A stretch of 24,673 nt of DNA from an uncultured Acetatifactor sp. (GTDB taxonomy: Bacteria; Bacillota; Clostridia; Lachnospirales; Lachnospiraceae). Location of the stretch: positions 1 through 24,673 of the forward strand of contig CAJTSE010000016.1 of NCBI GenBank assembly GCA_910578815.1, read 5' to 3'. Shown here piece after piece: positions 1 to 7,327 of this stretch. The number at the start of each line of letters is the position of its first letter. Position 1 is the stretch's first letter. Under the pieces are notes generated by a model that worked only from the letters and a program-made list of their open reading frames with translations, was not told where the DNA came from and made no database searches. The position numbers and the translations under genes were made by a program.

Positions 1-1
1 C

Positions 2-181
2 TGTCACCATACCCATGCGCTTCTTCCGTCTTTCATGGTTCCCTATTCACAGATTCCCATGAATGAACAGGCTGAAGTCATTTCCGCTCACGAAGCAAAA
101 GAGGGCTGGGAAAGCCTCCTGAACAGGAACCCTTCCATCGATGAGAGTAACTGCTCGGTGTCGTGTCTGTGTATAGGTTAA
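2..181 (+). pseudogene. DUF6431-like transposase-associated protein fragment
   Basis: The frame is open from the window edge and reads THALLPSFMVPYSQIP, followed about 25 residues later by LLNRNPSIDESN. From memory, this matches the conserved core of DUF6431 proteins, which carry a zinc-ribbon-like N-terminus and are scattered with mobile DNA in Clostridia. The family normally continues with a basic RYxxRQYRRHW-like stretch. Here the reading becomes SVSCLCIG and stops, so the gene is cut at about 150-158, where a minus-strand DUF6075-like gene begins to make sense. The N-terminal part lies outside the window. Function in the family is unknown, and a role in transposition is only inferred from context. 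Confidence 0.5.
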
Positions 182-458
182 ATGCAAGCCTTATCACAAT
201 TAAACTTCCGCTCGTCTGCCACCCCTGATAAAGACAGTCTGTTTTGACATTGCCTGCCTCAATATCATAGATCTGGCTGAAATGCTTTCTTGTGTCCTCG
301 GAAATGCCGAGAACATAGATTAAAGCCTTGTGATAGCAGTCTTGATACCTCGCCTGTTCCAATTTTTCATAATAGAACCGCTCATGTTCCTCGTCTGTAA
401 AAACCATGTGTGTGTTGTTAGCGCTCTGCGCCCCTGCTCTTAACGCTGTGTTGTTCAT
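78..458 (-). pseudogene. DUF6075-like mobile-element protein, C-terminally truncated
   Basis: The start is supported by an AAAGGAGG ribosome binding site 7-8 bases upstream. Residues from about 18 to 98 (VFTDEEHERFYYEKLEQARY through VIRLAFNLYTD) look like DUF6075, a small protein of unknown function common in integrative conjugative elements of gut Firmicutes. Intact members continue for several dozen residues with a SVSDLFCCSYAPYFW-like C-terminus. That is missing, and the last ~28 residues are the antisense of the neighbouring DUF6431 fragment. The gene is therefore a junction product and probably not functional. The family call is from recognition of the sequence, not from a search. Confidence 0.6.
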
Positions 459-496
459 ACCTGAACCTCCTTTGATTATTTTGTTTGTGTATATAA

Positions 497-532
497 AAAG
501 GACTCTATCCTTTGTTTGGGATAGAATCCTTT
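497..532 (-). terminator. Stem-loop terminator upstream of the DUF6075 fragment
   Basis: Two 14-bp arms (497-510 and 519-532) pair with a single G:T wobble around an 8-base loop. On the minus strand the stem is followed by TTTTTATATA. It lies between the first terminator at 545-578 and the start of the truncated gene at 458, so it would stop minus-strand transcription before that gene, or form part of its leader. Confidence 0.55.
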
Positions 533-544
533 GAAAAAACCACG

Positions 545-578
545 AAAAAAGGGGAAAACTCTTAAATGAATTTTCCCC
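545..578 (-). terminator. Rho-independent terminator after ppdK
   Basis: A perfect 8-bp inverted repeat, GGGGAAAA (551-558) and TTTTCCCC (571-578), encloses a 12-base loop. On the minus strand it is followed by six T. It sits just past the 3' end of the short reading frame behind ppdK and is the first good stop for ppdK transcripts. Confidence 0.75.
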
Positions 579-584
579 TAATCG

Positions 585-701
585 TCAAAGATAGATTTTA
601 CAAACGAAATCCTCAAAGCGGTTCGCCTTTGTGTACTCCGGACGATGTGCCATAAAATCATTCACATCAGCTCTGGTTATCAGATACTCCGTAAAGTACA
701 T
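585..701 (-). pseudogene. Short C-terminal fragment of a probable mobile-element gene
   Basis: Directly after the ppdK stop codon the minus strand holds an open stretch in another frame (MYFTEYLITRADVNDFMAH, then RPEYTKANRFEDFVCKIYL, stop). Its composition is protein-like and it ends just before a strong terminator, as a real gene end would. There is no convincing ribosome binding site, and the frame runs back into ppdK without homology, so it looks like the tail of a gene whose front was lost when foreign DNA joined the chromosome here. I do not recognise the family. It could instead be a short translationally coupled peptide, though the missing start signal argues against that. Confidence 0.4.
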
Positions 702-712
702 ATATTTGTAAT

Positions 713-3352
713 CTACTTTCCTACATTGTTTATTGCCGCCTGTGCCGCTGCCAGTCTTGCAATAGGCACGCGGAAAGGAGAACAAGACACATAATCCAGT
801 CCGATCTTGTGGCAGAACTCTACGGAAGAAGGATCTCCACCATGCTCGCCGCAGATACCTACATGCAGCTTGGGATTTGCGGGCTTGCCCAGCCTGATGG
901 ACAACTCCATCAGCTTGCCGACACCGGTCTGATCCAGCTTTGCAAACGGATCATTCTCGAAGATCTTCGTATCGTAGTAAGCATTCAGGAACTTGCCGGC
1001 ATCGTCACGAGAGAAACCGAAAGTCATCTGAGTCAGGTCGTTGGTGCCGAAGCAGAAGAAGTCAGCTTCCTTGGCAATCTCGTCTGCGGTAAGAGCAGCA
1101 CGGGGAATTTCGATCATGGTACCTACTTCATATTCCATGTTGCTTCCTGCAGCCGCGATTTCCGCATCGGCAGTCTCAATAACGATCTTCTTAACCACCT
1201 TAAGCTCCTTAACCTCACAAACAAGGGGAATCATGATCTCCGGCTTGATTGCCCAGTCGGGATGAGCCTTCTTTACATTAATTGCCGCACGAATAACGGC
1301 CTTGGTCTGCATCTTTGCAATTTCAGGATAAGTAACCGCAAGACGGCAGCCTCTGTGTCCCATCATGGGATTGAACTCATGCAGGGAAGCGATAAAGGTC
1401 TTAATTTCTTCCACAGACTTACCCTGTGTATTAGCCAGCTTCTCGATGTCAGCTTCCTCAGTGGGAACGAACTCGTGAAGAGGGGGATCCAGGAAACGGA
1501 TGGTTACAGGGCATCCCTCAAGAGCCTCATATAATTTTTCAAAGTCGCTCTGCTGGTAAGGAAGAATCTTGTCCAACGCTGCTTCTCTTGCTTCCACGGT
1601 ATCGGAGCAGATCATCTCACGGAATGCCGCAATTCTACTTTCTTCAAAGAACATATGCTCGGTACGGCAGAGACCGATACCCTCGGCGCCCAGCTCACGA
1701 GCCTTCTTTGCATCTTCAGGTGTGTCCGCATTGGTACGAACTTTAAGCTTACGATACTTGTCCGCCCATGCCATAACGCGGCCGAACTCTCCTGCGATGG
1801 TTGCGTCAACAGTCTTAATCTGTCCTGCATAGATATTACCAGTAGTACCGTCGATAGAGATATAATCTCCCTCGTGGAACTCCTGTCCTGCAAGAGTAAA
1901 CTTCTTATTTACTTCATCCATGGCAATCTCACCACAGCCGGATACACAACAGGTACCCATACCACGGGCCACAACTGCCGCATGGGAAGTCATACCGCCA
2001 CGAACGGTAAGAATACCCTGGGAAACCTTCATTCCGGTAATGTCCTCAGGGGAAGTCTCCAAGCGAACCAGAACCACCTTCTCGCCCTTTGCCGCCCAGA
2101 TTTCAGCGTCCTCTGCCGTAAATACGATCTTGCCGCATGCAGCACCGGGGGAAGCACCAAGGCCTTTGCCCATAGGAGTAGCTGCCTTTAATGCAGCGGC
2201 GTCGAACTGAGGATGCAAAAGGGTATCAAGGTTACGGGGATCAATCATGGCAACTGCCTCTGCCTCGGTCTTGTGTCCTTCGTCCACCAGGTCACATGCA
2301 ATCTTTAATGCTGCCTGTGCGGTTCTCTTACCGTTACGGCACTGCAGCATATACAGCTTCTTATTCTCAACGGTAAATTCCATATCCTGCATGTCATGGT
2401 AATGATTCTCCAGGATCTCACATACCTTGATGAACTCCGCATATGCTTCAGGGAACTCCTGCTCCATCTGTGCGATCGGCATGGGAGTGCGGACACCTGC
2501 CACCACGTCTTCACCCTGAGCATTCTTCAAGAATTCACCCATCAGCTTCTTTTCGCCGGTAGCAGGATCACGGGTAAATGCAACGCCTGTTCCGGACTGC
2601 TCGTTCAGGTTTCCGAATACCATGGGCATCACGTTTACCGCAGTACCCCAGGAATAAGGAATATCATTGTCACGACGATATACATTTGCACGAGGGTTGT
2701 CCCAAGAACGGAACACGGCCTCGATCGCCAGCTTCAGCTGCTCAACGGGATCGGAAGGGAAATCCTTGCCAAGCTGCTTCTTGTATTCTGCCTTGAACTG
2801 CTCTGCCAGAGTCTTCAAATCTGCGGCAGTAAGCTCAACGTCATACTTAACGCCCTTCTCTTCCTTCATCTTGTCAATCAGCTGCTCAAAATACTTCTTA
2901 CCAACTTCCATAACCACATCCGAGAACATCTGGATGAAACGTCTATAGGAATCATATACAAAACGCTCAAATGCAGGATCGGGGTTGCCTGCGATCATAG
3001 CCGCAACGACCTCATCGTTCAGACCCAGATTTAAGATGGTATCCATCATGCCTGGCATAGAAGCACGGGCACCGGAACGAACGGAAACAAGCAGGGGATT
3101 CTGCAGATCGCCAAACTTCTTGCCGTTGATCTTTTCCATCTCCGCCACATAGTCCATAGTCTGACCCATGATCTCGTCATTGATCTTACGGCCATCCTCA
3201 TAATACTGAGTACAAGCCTCTGTTGTAATAGTAAAGCCCTGCGGAACCGGCAGGCCAATGCTGGTCATCTCTGCCAGATTTGCGCCCTTGCCGCCAAGAA
3301 GGTTACGCATGCTCATGTCACCTTCACTGAACAAATAAACCCATTTTTTCAT
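713..3352 (-). CDS. ppdK: Pyruvate, phosphate dikinase
   Basis: This enzyme interconverts pyruvate, ATP and phosphate with phosphoenolpyruvate, AMP and pyrophosphate in the cytoplasm. In anaerobes it serves PPi-linked glycolysis or PEP regeneration. The 879-residue length is normal. The N-terminal ATP-grasp part begins KKWVYLFSEG with LLGGKGANLAEM. The swivelling domain carries GGMTSHAAVVARGMG with the phospho-histidine near residue 457. The C-terminal barrel carries the proton-donor cysteine in GICGEHGGDP near residue 834. I chose the start at 3352 because AAAGGGAG precedes it and family homology starts there; an in-frame ATG 26 codons upstream adds an unrelated extension inside the leader. 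It is transcribed alone, with a promoter at 3447-3475 and a terminator at 545-578. The gene looks intact although foreign DNA follows its stop codon. Confidence 0.97.
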   Translation of the reverse strand: MKKWVYLFSEGDMSMRNLLGGKGANLAEMTSIGLPVPQGFTITTEACTQYYEDGRKINDEIMGQTMDYVAEMEKINGKKFGDLQNPLLVSVRSGARASMPGMMDTILNLGLNDEVVAAMIAGNPDPAFERFVYDSYRRFIQMFSDVVMEVGKKYFEQLIDKMKEEKGVKYDVELTAADLKTLAEQFKAEYKKQLGKDFPSDPVEQLKLAIEAVFRSWDNPRANVYRRDNDIPYSWGTAVNVMPMVFGNLNEQSGTGVAFTRDPATGEKKLMGEFLKNAQGEDVVAGVRTPMPIAQMEQEFPEAYAEFIKVCEILENHYHDMQDMEFTVENKKLYMLQCRNGKRTAQAALKIACDLVDEGHKTEAEAVAMIDPRNLDTLLHPQFDAAALKAATPMGKGLGASPGAACGKIVFTAEDAEIWAAKGEKVVLVRLETSPEDITGMKVSQGILTVRGGMTSHAAVVARGMGTCCVSGCGEIAMDEVNKKFTLAGQEFHEGDYISIDGTTGNIYAGQIKTVDATIAGEFGRVMAWADKYRKLKVRTNADTPEDAKKARELGAEGIGLCRTEHMFFEESRIAAFREMICSDTVEAREAALDKILPYQQSDFEKLYEALEGCPVTIRFLDPPLHEFVPTEEADIEKLANTQGKSVEEIKTFIASLHEFNPMMGHRGCRLAVTYPEIAKMQTKAVIRAAINVKKAHPDWAIKPEIMIPLVCEVKELKVVKKIVIETADAEIAAAGSNMEYEVGTMIEIPRAALTADEIAKEADFFCFGTNDLTQMTFGFSRDDAGKFLNAYYDTKIFENDPFAKLDQTGVGKLMELSIRLGKPANPKLHVGICGEHGGDPSSVEFCHKIGLDYVSCSPFRVPIARLAAAQAAINNVGK

Positions 3353-3388
3353 TCTTGTGTTTCTCCCTTTCAATTTAGATTTTAAACA

Positions 3389-3425
3389 GCCGAAAACAGC
3401 TCGGCCCTTCTGTGAAATCGGCCGA
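3389..3425 (-). promoter_or_regulatory. Competing hairpins in the ppdK leader
   Basis: The element TCGGCC at 3401-3406 can pair with GGCCGA at 3420-3425. Its first five bases can instead pair with GCCGA at 3389-3393. The two helices share one arm and exclude each other. Neither is followed by a good T-run on the minus strand, so a classical attenuator is not shown; control of translation or RNA stability is possible. Confidence 0.3.
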
Positions 3426-3446
3426 ACCACTATTCAGTACTTACCT

Positions 3447-3475
3447 ATTTTAACAAGTCATTCCCAAAATAGCAA
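3447..3475 (-). promoter_or_regulatory. Probable sigma-A promoter of ppdK
   Basis: On the minus strand TTGCTA (3470-3475) and TAAAAT (3447-3452) are separated by 17 bases. The start point would lie near 3440, giving a leader of about 88 bases. Confidence 0.6.
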
Positions 3476-3634
3476 GCCGAAATTGACAAATAATTGACAT
3501 ACTGGGGGTTTTTGTAAAAAATAGCATATTTTATATGGCACAAAGCGGCATATATCACACTAAAATAACAAATTTTTACTCCGCAAATTTCAACAAGTCA
3601 TATTTTACCTCATTTCTGCGCTGCTTTGTTGCGC

Positions 3635-3694
3635 AAAGCCATACATGGCAAAGCCATACATGGCAAAGCCATACATGGCAAAGCCATACATGGC
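3635..3694. repeat. Four perfect 15-bp tandem repeats, each palindromic
   Basis: The unit AAAGCCATACATGGC occurs four times without change (3635-3649, 3650-3664, 3665-3679, 3680-3694). Each unit contains the dyad GCCAT-ac-ATGGC, and neighbouring units also form ATGGC-aaa-GCCAT. There are no variable spacers, so this is not a CRISPR array. Confidence 0.95.
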
Positions 3695-3697
3695 TTA

Positions 3698-3764
3698 CGA
3701 GTTTGTGTCAAGTCATTTATGACCAAGTCATTCATGACTTTGCAACGCGCAGACACAAATCTCG
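3698..3764. repeat. Second pair of 15-bp dyads inside a long imperfect stem
   Basis: GTCAT-tt-ATGAC (3712-3723) and GTCAT-tc-ATGAC (3727-3738) have the same 5-2-5 dyad shape and 15-bp spacing as the upstream array, but T:A replaces C:G in both arms. They are flanked by CGAGTTTGTGTC (3698-3709) and GACACAAATCTCG (3752-3764), which pair over 12 bp with one bulged base. Confidence 0.8.
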
Positions 3765-3789
3765 CGATTGAAAATGACATTCCTCAATC

Positions 3790-5137
3790 TTAGCCGCTGG
3801 CAGTTAAATATCCGGACGCCTGTACCTCCCACAGCCTCCTATAATAGTCGCAACGCTCCAGCAACTCTTCATGGCAGCCGACATCCAGAATCTGCCCCTC
3901 CTGCATTACTATAATTTTGTCGCACGCTCTCGCCAGACCCAGCCGATGCGTGACGATTACCGCAGTTTTTCCCTTTGCCGCCTCCAAAAAGGTCTGATAC
4001 AGCTCATGCTCCTGCATGGGGTCAATCGCCGCCGTGGGCTCGTCCAGCACAATCAGGCCGCACCTTTTGTAGATTCCCCTGGCGATTGCAATTCGCTGCC
4101 ACTGCCCTCCCGACAGGTCCACACCGCCAAATTCTTTGACCAGCACGGTATTAAGATGCTCCGGGAACACTTCCTTCGACAATGTAATGCCGGCCTGATT
4201 CAGAGCCTCTTCCACCCCCATCTGCGCCGCCGGCCCCTTCGCCGCAATCTCTACATTTTCCTGCAATGAAAGCTTATACTTTCTGAAATTTTGGAAAACC
4301 GCGGATGCCTGCTCCTGCAGCCTGCCGTAACACAGCCCGGCGGTGGAAATGCCGTTATAGCATACCTCGCCCTCACTCGGCAGATACAGCCCCAGAATCA
4401 GGCGGGCCAGGGTGGTCTTGCCGCTTCCGTTCTCTCCCACCACAGCGATCCACTCGCGTTCCTTGATTGTGAAATCAATATCCTTTAAAACCGCCTCCCC
4501 GCCCGGATAGGAAAAGCCGGCCTTATGCAGACGGATTTCATGATGTTCCTCCCCCCCGTCCCCTTCCTGCGGCGCGGTTTTCCGCTCCATAAATGCCCTG
4601 TAATTCCTGATACCGGCATAATTCTCCGCCAGCTCCCCAAAGCGTTCCCCGATCAGCTCATCCATCTGTTGAATCAGCGCCGACAGGGAAGCAAACACGG
4701 CCGCAAAGGCACTGACGGCAATCCTGCCGGAAAAAACGGAAGCCAGTAAAATGCCGATCACCGCAGCATACCCCGCCAGGTGCAGCAGCAGGGCTGTAAT
4801 CTCCGCAAAGTAAGCACGCTTTTCCACCTTCAGCGTCAGCTGACCCCGCCTGCCGCGTACCCCGCGCCATTTCTCAATAAAGATGCCAACGGTATTCAGC
4901 AGCCGCGTTTCTTTCACATAATCCCGTTCTGCGGCATAAGACGCATATGCCCTCTTCCTTTCTGATAAGCGGTGCTGTTTTCTCTTCCAGGTCCAGGTAC
5001 ATACGCGATTTTATCACCTGCGCCAGTATCTTCGGCACAAAAATAAGCGGAATGGCCAGAGCCAGAACAGGTCTTCTCCTGTACAGATAAACCCCGTAAA
5101 TTAAAAAATAAGGCAGATACAGCGTTAAAATATCCAT
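3790..5137 (-). pseudogene. ABC exporter (permease plus ATPase), missing N-terminus and frameshifted
   Basis: The ATPase half is complete: Walker A VGENGSGKTT, signature VDLSGGQWQRIAIARG, Walker B LIVLDEPTAAID and H-loop VIVTHRLG. The membrane part keeps only its later helices (LTLYLPYFLIYGVYLYRRR onward). It is read in one frame from 5137 to about 4970 (LEEKTAPL) and then in another (SERKRAYA, YVKETRLL), as if one extra base had been inserted at about 4965-4970. The two pieces align as one continuous exporter of the kind exporting peptides or lipids. The first TM helices are absent because the gene is joined directly to the end of the upstream exporter. An ATPase-only product from the internal ATG at 4917 is conceivable but would lack an intact membrane domain. 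Confidence 0.8.
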
Positions 5138-6087
5138 TCTTTACAGACCGTATAATCCTCTATCATATAGGCTAAATTCCATGACATCATCTTTGTCAGA
5201 TTGATAATCGCGGTAACGACACTGACATACCCGCCCACCGTCATCGTTCCCCTCCGCAGTGGAAATAAAAGGAGCGCCGCCGCTGCCACCGCCATTATCA
5301 CAGTCAGCATACTGGCTGCCTTAATGTGAATAAAATTCTTCTTTGTAACAGCCTGCGACATTTTTCGGCCTTTATCATACTGTAATTCCCATTTCTCATT
5401 GATCTGATCGGTATAAGCAAACGTCTTTCTCTCGTCTGTAAAGTCTCTGTGACCCAGAATCTGCTGCAGATAGGCCGCCTTCCGAAACTGCTTATCCGCC
5501 TCCGTGTAGGCCTCGTAATCCTCTTCTCCGCATTTTTTTGCCACCGGAAGCATGATTGCAAAAATTGCCATCACTGCCAGGCCAATTCCCACATGCGCCG
5601 TCAAAACGATAACGGCAACGCCGGCTATGCGGATGCCATACTCAAATAAATCCAGCAGATTCTGCAGGCCCTTGGCCATTCTTTCGGTACTTTCTGCGGA
5701 CAGGCGGCTGACTAACTCCTGTGTACTCTGTTCCTCCGCCAGATAATAGAGCAGCCTGCTCCTTTTCGTCAGCAGGCTCCGGTCATACTCCATTCCGATT
5801 TTTATCTCATACTTCATTCTAACAAAACTGCTGATAATATGGAGCACCGTGTCCAGCAAAATAAAGCCCACAAATAAAAAAATGCTGAGATATAAAGCAT
5901 CCGTAAATTTCCCGGCGGCAAACGCTTCCTGCGCCCTGTCCAAAAGACCTGCCAGTGTCAGTATTTGCACGGAAGGCATCAGTGCCTGCACAAGCCGCAG
6001 GAAGATCAGCATCCCCGTATATCCCGCAGCATGTTTCATGCTGAAGCTGATATATTGTATGGACGGAAATTTACTGTTTTTCATCAT
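5125..6087 (-). pseudogene. ABC exporter membrane domain, ATPase domain deleted
   Basis: This is a type-IV exporter transmembrane domain of about 320 residues with hydrophobic segments near residues 25-45, 65-85, 150-190 and 260-290. It ends EDYTVCKEWIF, exactly where such proteins pass from the last helix into the linker before the nucleotide-binding domain. No ATPase follows in frame; instead the later helices of a second exporter begin within a few codons. The simplest reading is a deletion joining two tandem half-transporter genes. The ATG at 6087 is preferred (AGGGGG six bases upstream); a GTG at 6093 overlaps that site. Substrate unknown. A protein could still be made, but without an ATPase it is not expected to transport. 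Confidence 0.75.
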
Positions 6088-6193
6088 TGGCACCCCCTGT
6101 TCTTTTTTCGCAACTAACTCTGCATACTTTTTGTCCAGAGAGGAACATCATAAACTTCCAAAAGGAAAAGCCTTCATCTTCCAATATACACAT
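6071..6193 (-). CDS. Possible 40-residue peptide upstream of the exporter remnant
   Basis: An ATG at 6193 follows GAGAGAA by about nine bases and opens a 40-codon frame (MCILEDEGFSFWKFMMFLSG, then QKVCRVSCEKRTGGANDEKQ). The frame overlaps the exporter start by 17 bases, so the two could be translationally coupled. It has three cysteines. The position before an exporter pair would suit a peptide substrate or a small regulator, but there is no modification enzyme nearby and no recognisable leader or cleavage site. The frame continues upstream to 6295, but the added residues lack a ribosome binding site. It may be a chance frame. Confidence 0.3.
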   Translation of the reverse strand: MCILEDEGFSFWKFMMFLSGQKVCRVSCEKRTGGANDEKQ

Positions 6194-6198
6194 TGTAT

Positions 6199-6268
6199 CA
6201 GTTCTCTCGTCCAATATATAAACAATATTATCATATATTTGCCAAGATAAAAGGAAACCAGAGAACTG
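6199..6268. promoter_or_regulatory. Widely spaced 9-bp inverted repeat
   Basis: CAGTTCTCT (6199-6207) and AGAGAACTG (6260-6268) are perfect complements separated by 52 AT-rich bases. They flank the region expected to hold the promoter of the exporter locus. They could be two operator half-sites, or arms of a decayed insertion. Confidence 0.4.
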
Positions 6269-6377
6269 TTTGACTTGCGAAGAGAATATTGACAATCAGC
6301 TCATCCCTAGACAAACGATAAAGAAATACAAATTAGTCTGATAAAAAGCATTGAATTGATGATCGGCTTCCCACTTG

Positions 6378-6411
6378 GCAATCTTGACAATAATATTTTG
6401 CAATCTTGACA
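6378..6411. promoter_or_regulatory. 12-bp direct repeats two helical turns apart
   Basis: GCAATCTTGACA occurs at 6378-6389 and 6400-6411, an exact repeat with 22-bp spacing, placing both copies on the same DNA face. A related ATTGACAATC lies near 6288. The site is about 185 bases upstream of the possible peptide start and 290 upstream of the exporter start, with no gene between, so it is a candidate binding site for an activator of that locus. No regulator gene is adjacent. Confidence 0.45.
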
Positions 6412-6443
6412 GCTAGGATACGGGTATCAGCCTACCCTGTTCT

Positions 6444-7229
6444 TTATGTTGCAAAAAGCTCCTTGCCCACATGCTCCCGGATCTCCTGCTCATGCTCCCG
6501 GCAATAAGCATAGCTTTCTTTCATAAAGTCATCTATGTTTCGATTTCTGTACATTTCATCCAAAGTGTCAAGAAGCAGGGTTCCGCCTGCCTTTAAATCA
6601 AAAAAACAGGGATAGATGCAGCCGCCTTGTTCTCTTGGATAATATGGATTGATGGTGCTGAGCCTTTTATCCCCCATCACAGTCTCCACCACCATCTCAC
6701 TTAAGAGCCACTTTAGAGACGGACGCTCGTATTCCGCATAGCTGTCATGAAACAGCCTGTTCCAGACATAAAACCATACAAAATGTATCAGTTCATGGAT
6801 AGCGGTGCCAATAGCTCCCTTCTCACTGTTTAAGTAAAATATATCAAAGCTCTTCTCCGTCAGGGATCTCGGCTGCACCGGATTCATACTGACATTGCAC
6901 CGCAAATCAGGAAACAGCCCGGCGCAGTCAACGGCAAAGGCATCCGATAAGGCTGCAGTAATCTGCTCCTTACAGGCGTTCCAGCGCCCGGAGTACAAAA
7001 TCACCTTTTCGATGATTTCCCCCTCTATTTCTGCGTATTCTTTCCGCAGCATCTCTTCCAGATAATCCTTCTTGTTCTCAAATGTCAGCGTTTCTGCATA
7101 CTCTTTATCAATCTGCGGATAAAACGCATATAGGGGAGACGACCAGAAGGCTGCCTCCCCATCCGTCTGAAATGCCATTATTTCCCGGATCATCTGATCC
7201 ACTCCCGGATTCACAAAAGTCAGTTCCAT
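6444..7229 (-). CDS. HExxH metallopeptidase-like protein of unknown function
   Basis: I do not recognise this 261-residue family. Residues 145-149 read HELIH, fitting the zinc-binding HExxH motif of gluzincin-type peptidases, within a hydrophobic helix (GTAIHELIHFVWFYVW). A following helix has glutamates at about 178 and 182 (SEMVVETVM), either of which could be the third zinc ligand. There is no signal peptide or clear membrane anchor, so a cytoplasmic location is likely. The start has a strong site (AAAGGGAGGG). Neighbours are a broken exporter downstream and a phosphodiesterase upstream, which say little about its role. It could be a peptidase or a fold that kept the motif without activity. 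Confidence 0.7.
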   Translation of the reverse strand: MELTFVNPGVDQMIREIMAFQTDGEAAFWSSPLYAFYPQIDKEYAETLTFENKKDYLEEMLRKEYAEIEGEIIEKVILYSGRWNACKEQITAALSDAFAVDCAGLFPDLRCNVSMNPVQPRSLTEKSFDIFYLNSEKGAIGTAIHELIHFVWFYVWNRLFHDSYAEYERPSLKWLLSEMVVETVMGDKRLSTINPYYPREQGGCIYPCFFDLKAGGTLLLDTLDEMYRNRNIDDFMKESYAYCREHEQEIREHVGKELFAT

Positions 7230-7327
7230 ACACCCTCCCTTTCACTGCGCCGACAGTCTCAGCGCCCCCCTGCTCGCACTCCCGCATATATATATCAATT
7301 ATATTCTGTAAAACACCCTCGCTGCAG

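Larger units (their letters stand above)
3353..3789. other. Long intergenic region between the exporter remnant and ppdK
   Basis: This 437-base gap holds the ppdK leader and promoter (3353-3475), an AT-rich stretch (3480-3600), and an array of 15-bp palindromic repeats (3635-3738) partly enclosed by a long imperfect stem. A plus-strand reading frame through the repeats encodes a WQSHT-like periodic peptide but has no ribosome binding site and is not taken as a gene. Confidence 0.7.

Noticed and set aside
809..1534. 241-codon plus-strand frame opposite ppdK
   Set aside because: It lies entirely antisense to well-matched ppdK sequence, and its peptide shows no recognisable motif and no ribosome binding site.
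3635..3738. Possible CRISPR array
   Set aside because: Units are directly tandem at 15 bp with no variable spacers and no cas genes nearby.
3535..3771. 78-codon plus-strand frame with a periodic WQSHT peptide
   Set aside because: The periodicity is simply the 15-bp repeat array; there is no ribosome binding site and the ends have no protein character.
6194..6295. Extension of the 40-codon frame to an upstream ATG
   Set aside because: The added 34 residues run through AT-rich control DNA and one arm of the inverted repeat, with no ribosome binding site.
6378..6411. TTGACA elements as a plus-strand promoter
   Set aside because: No -10 box lies at a suitable distance and no plus-strand gene follows.
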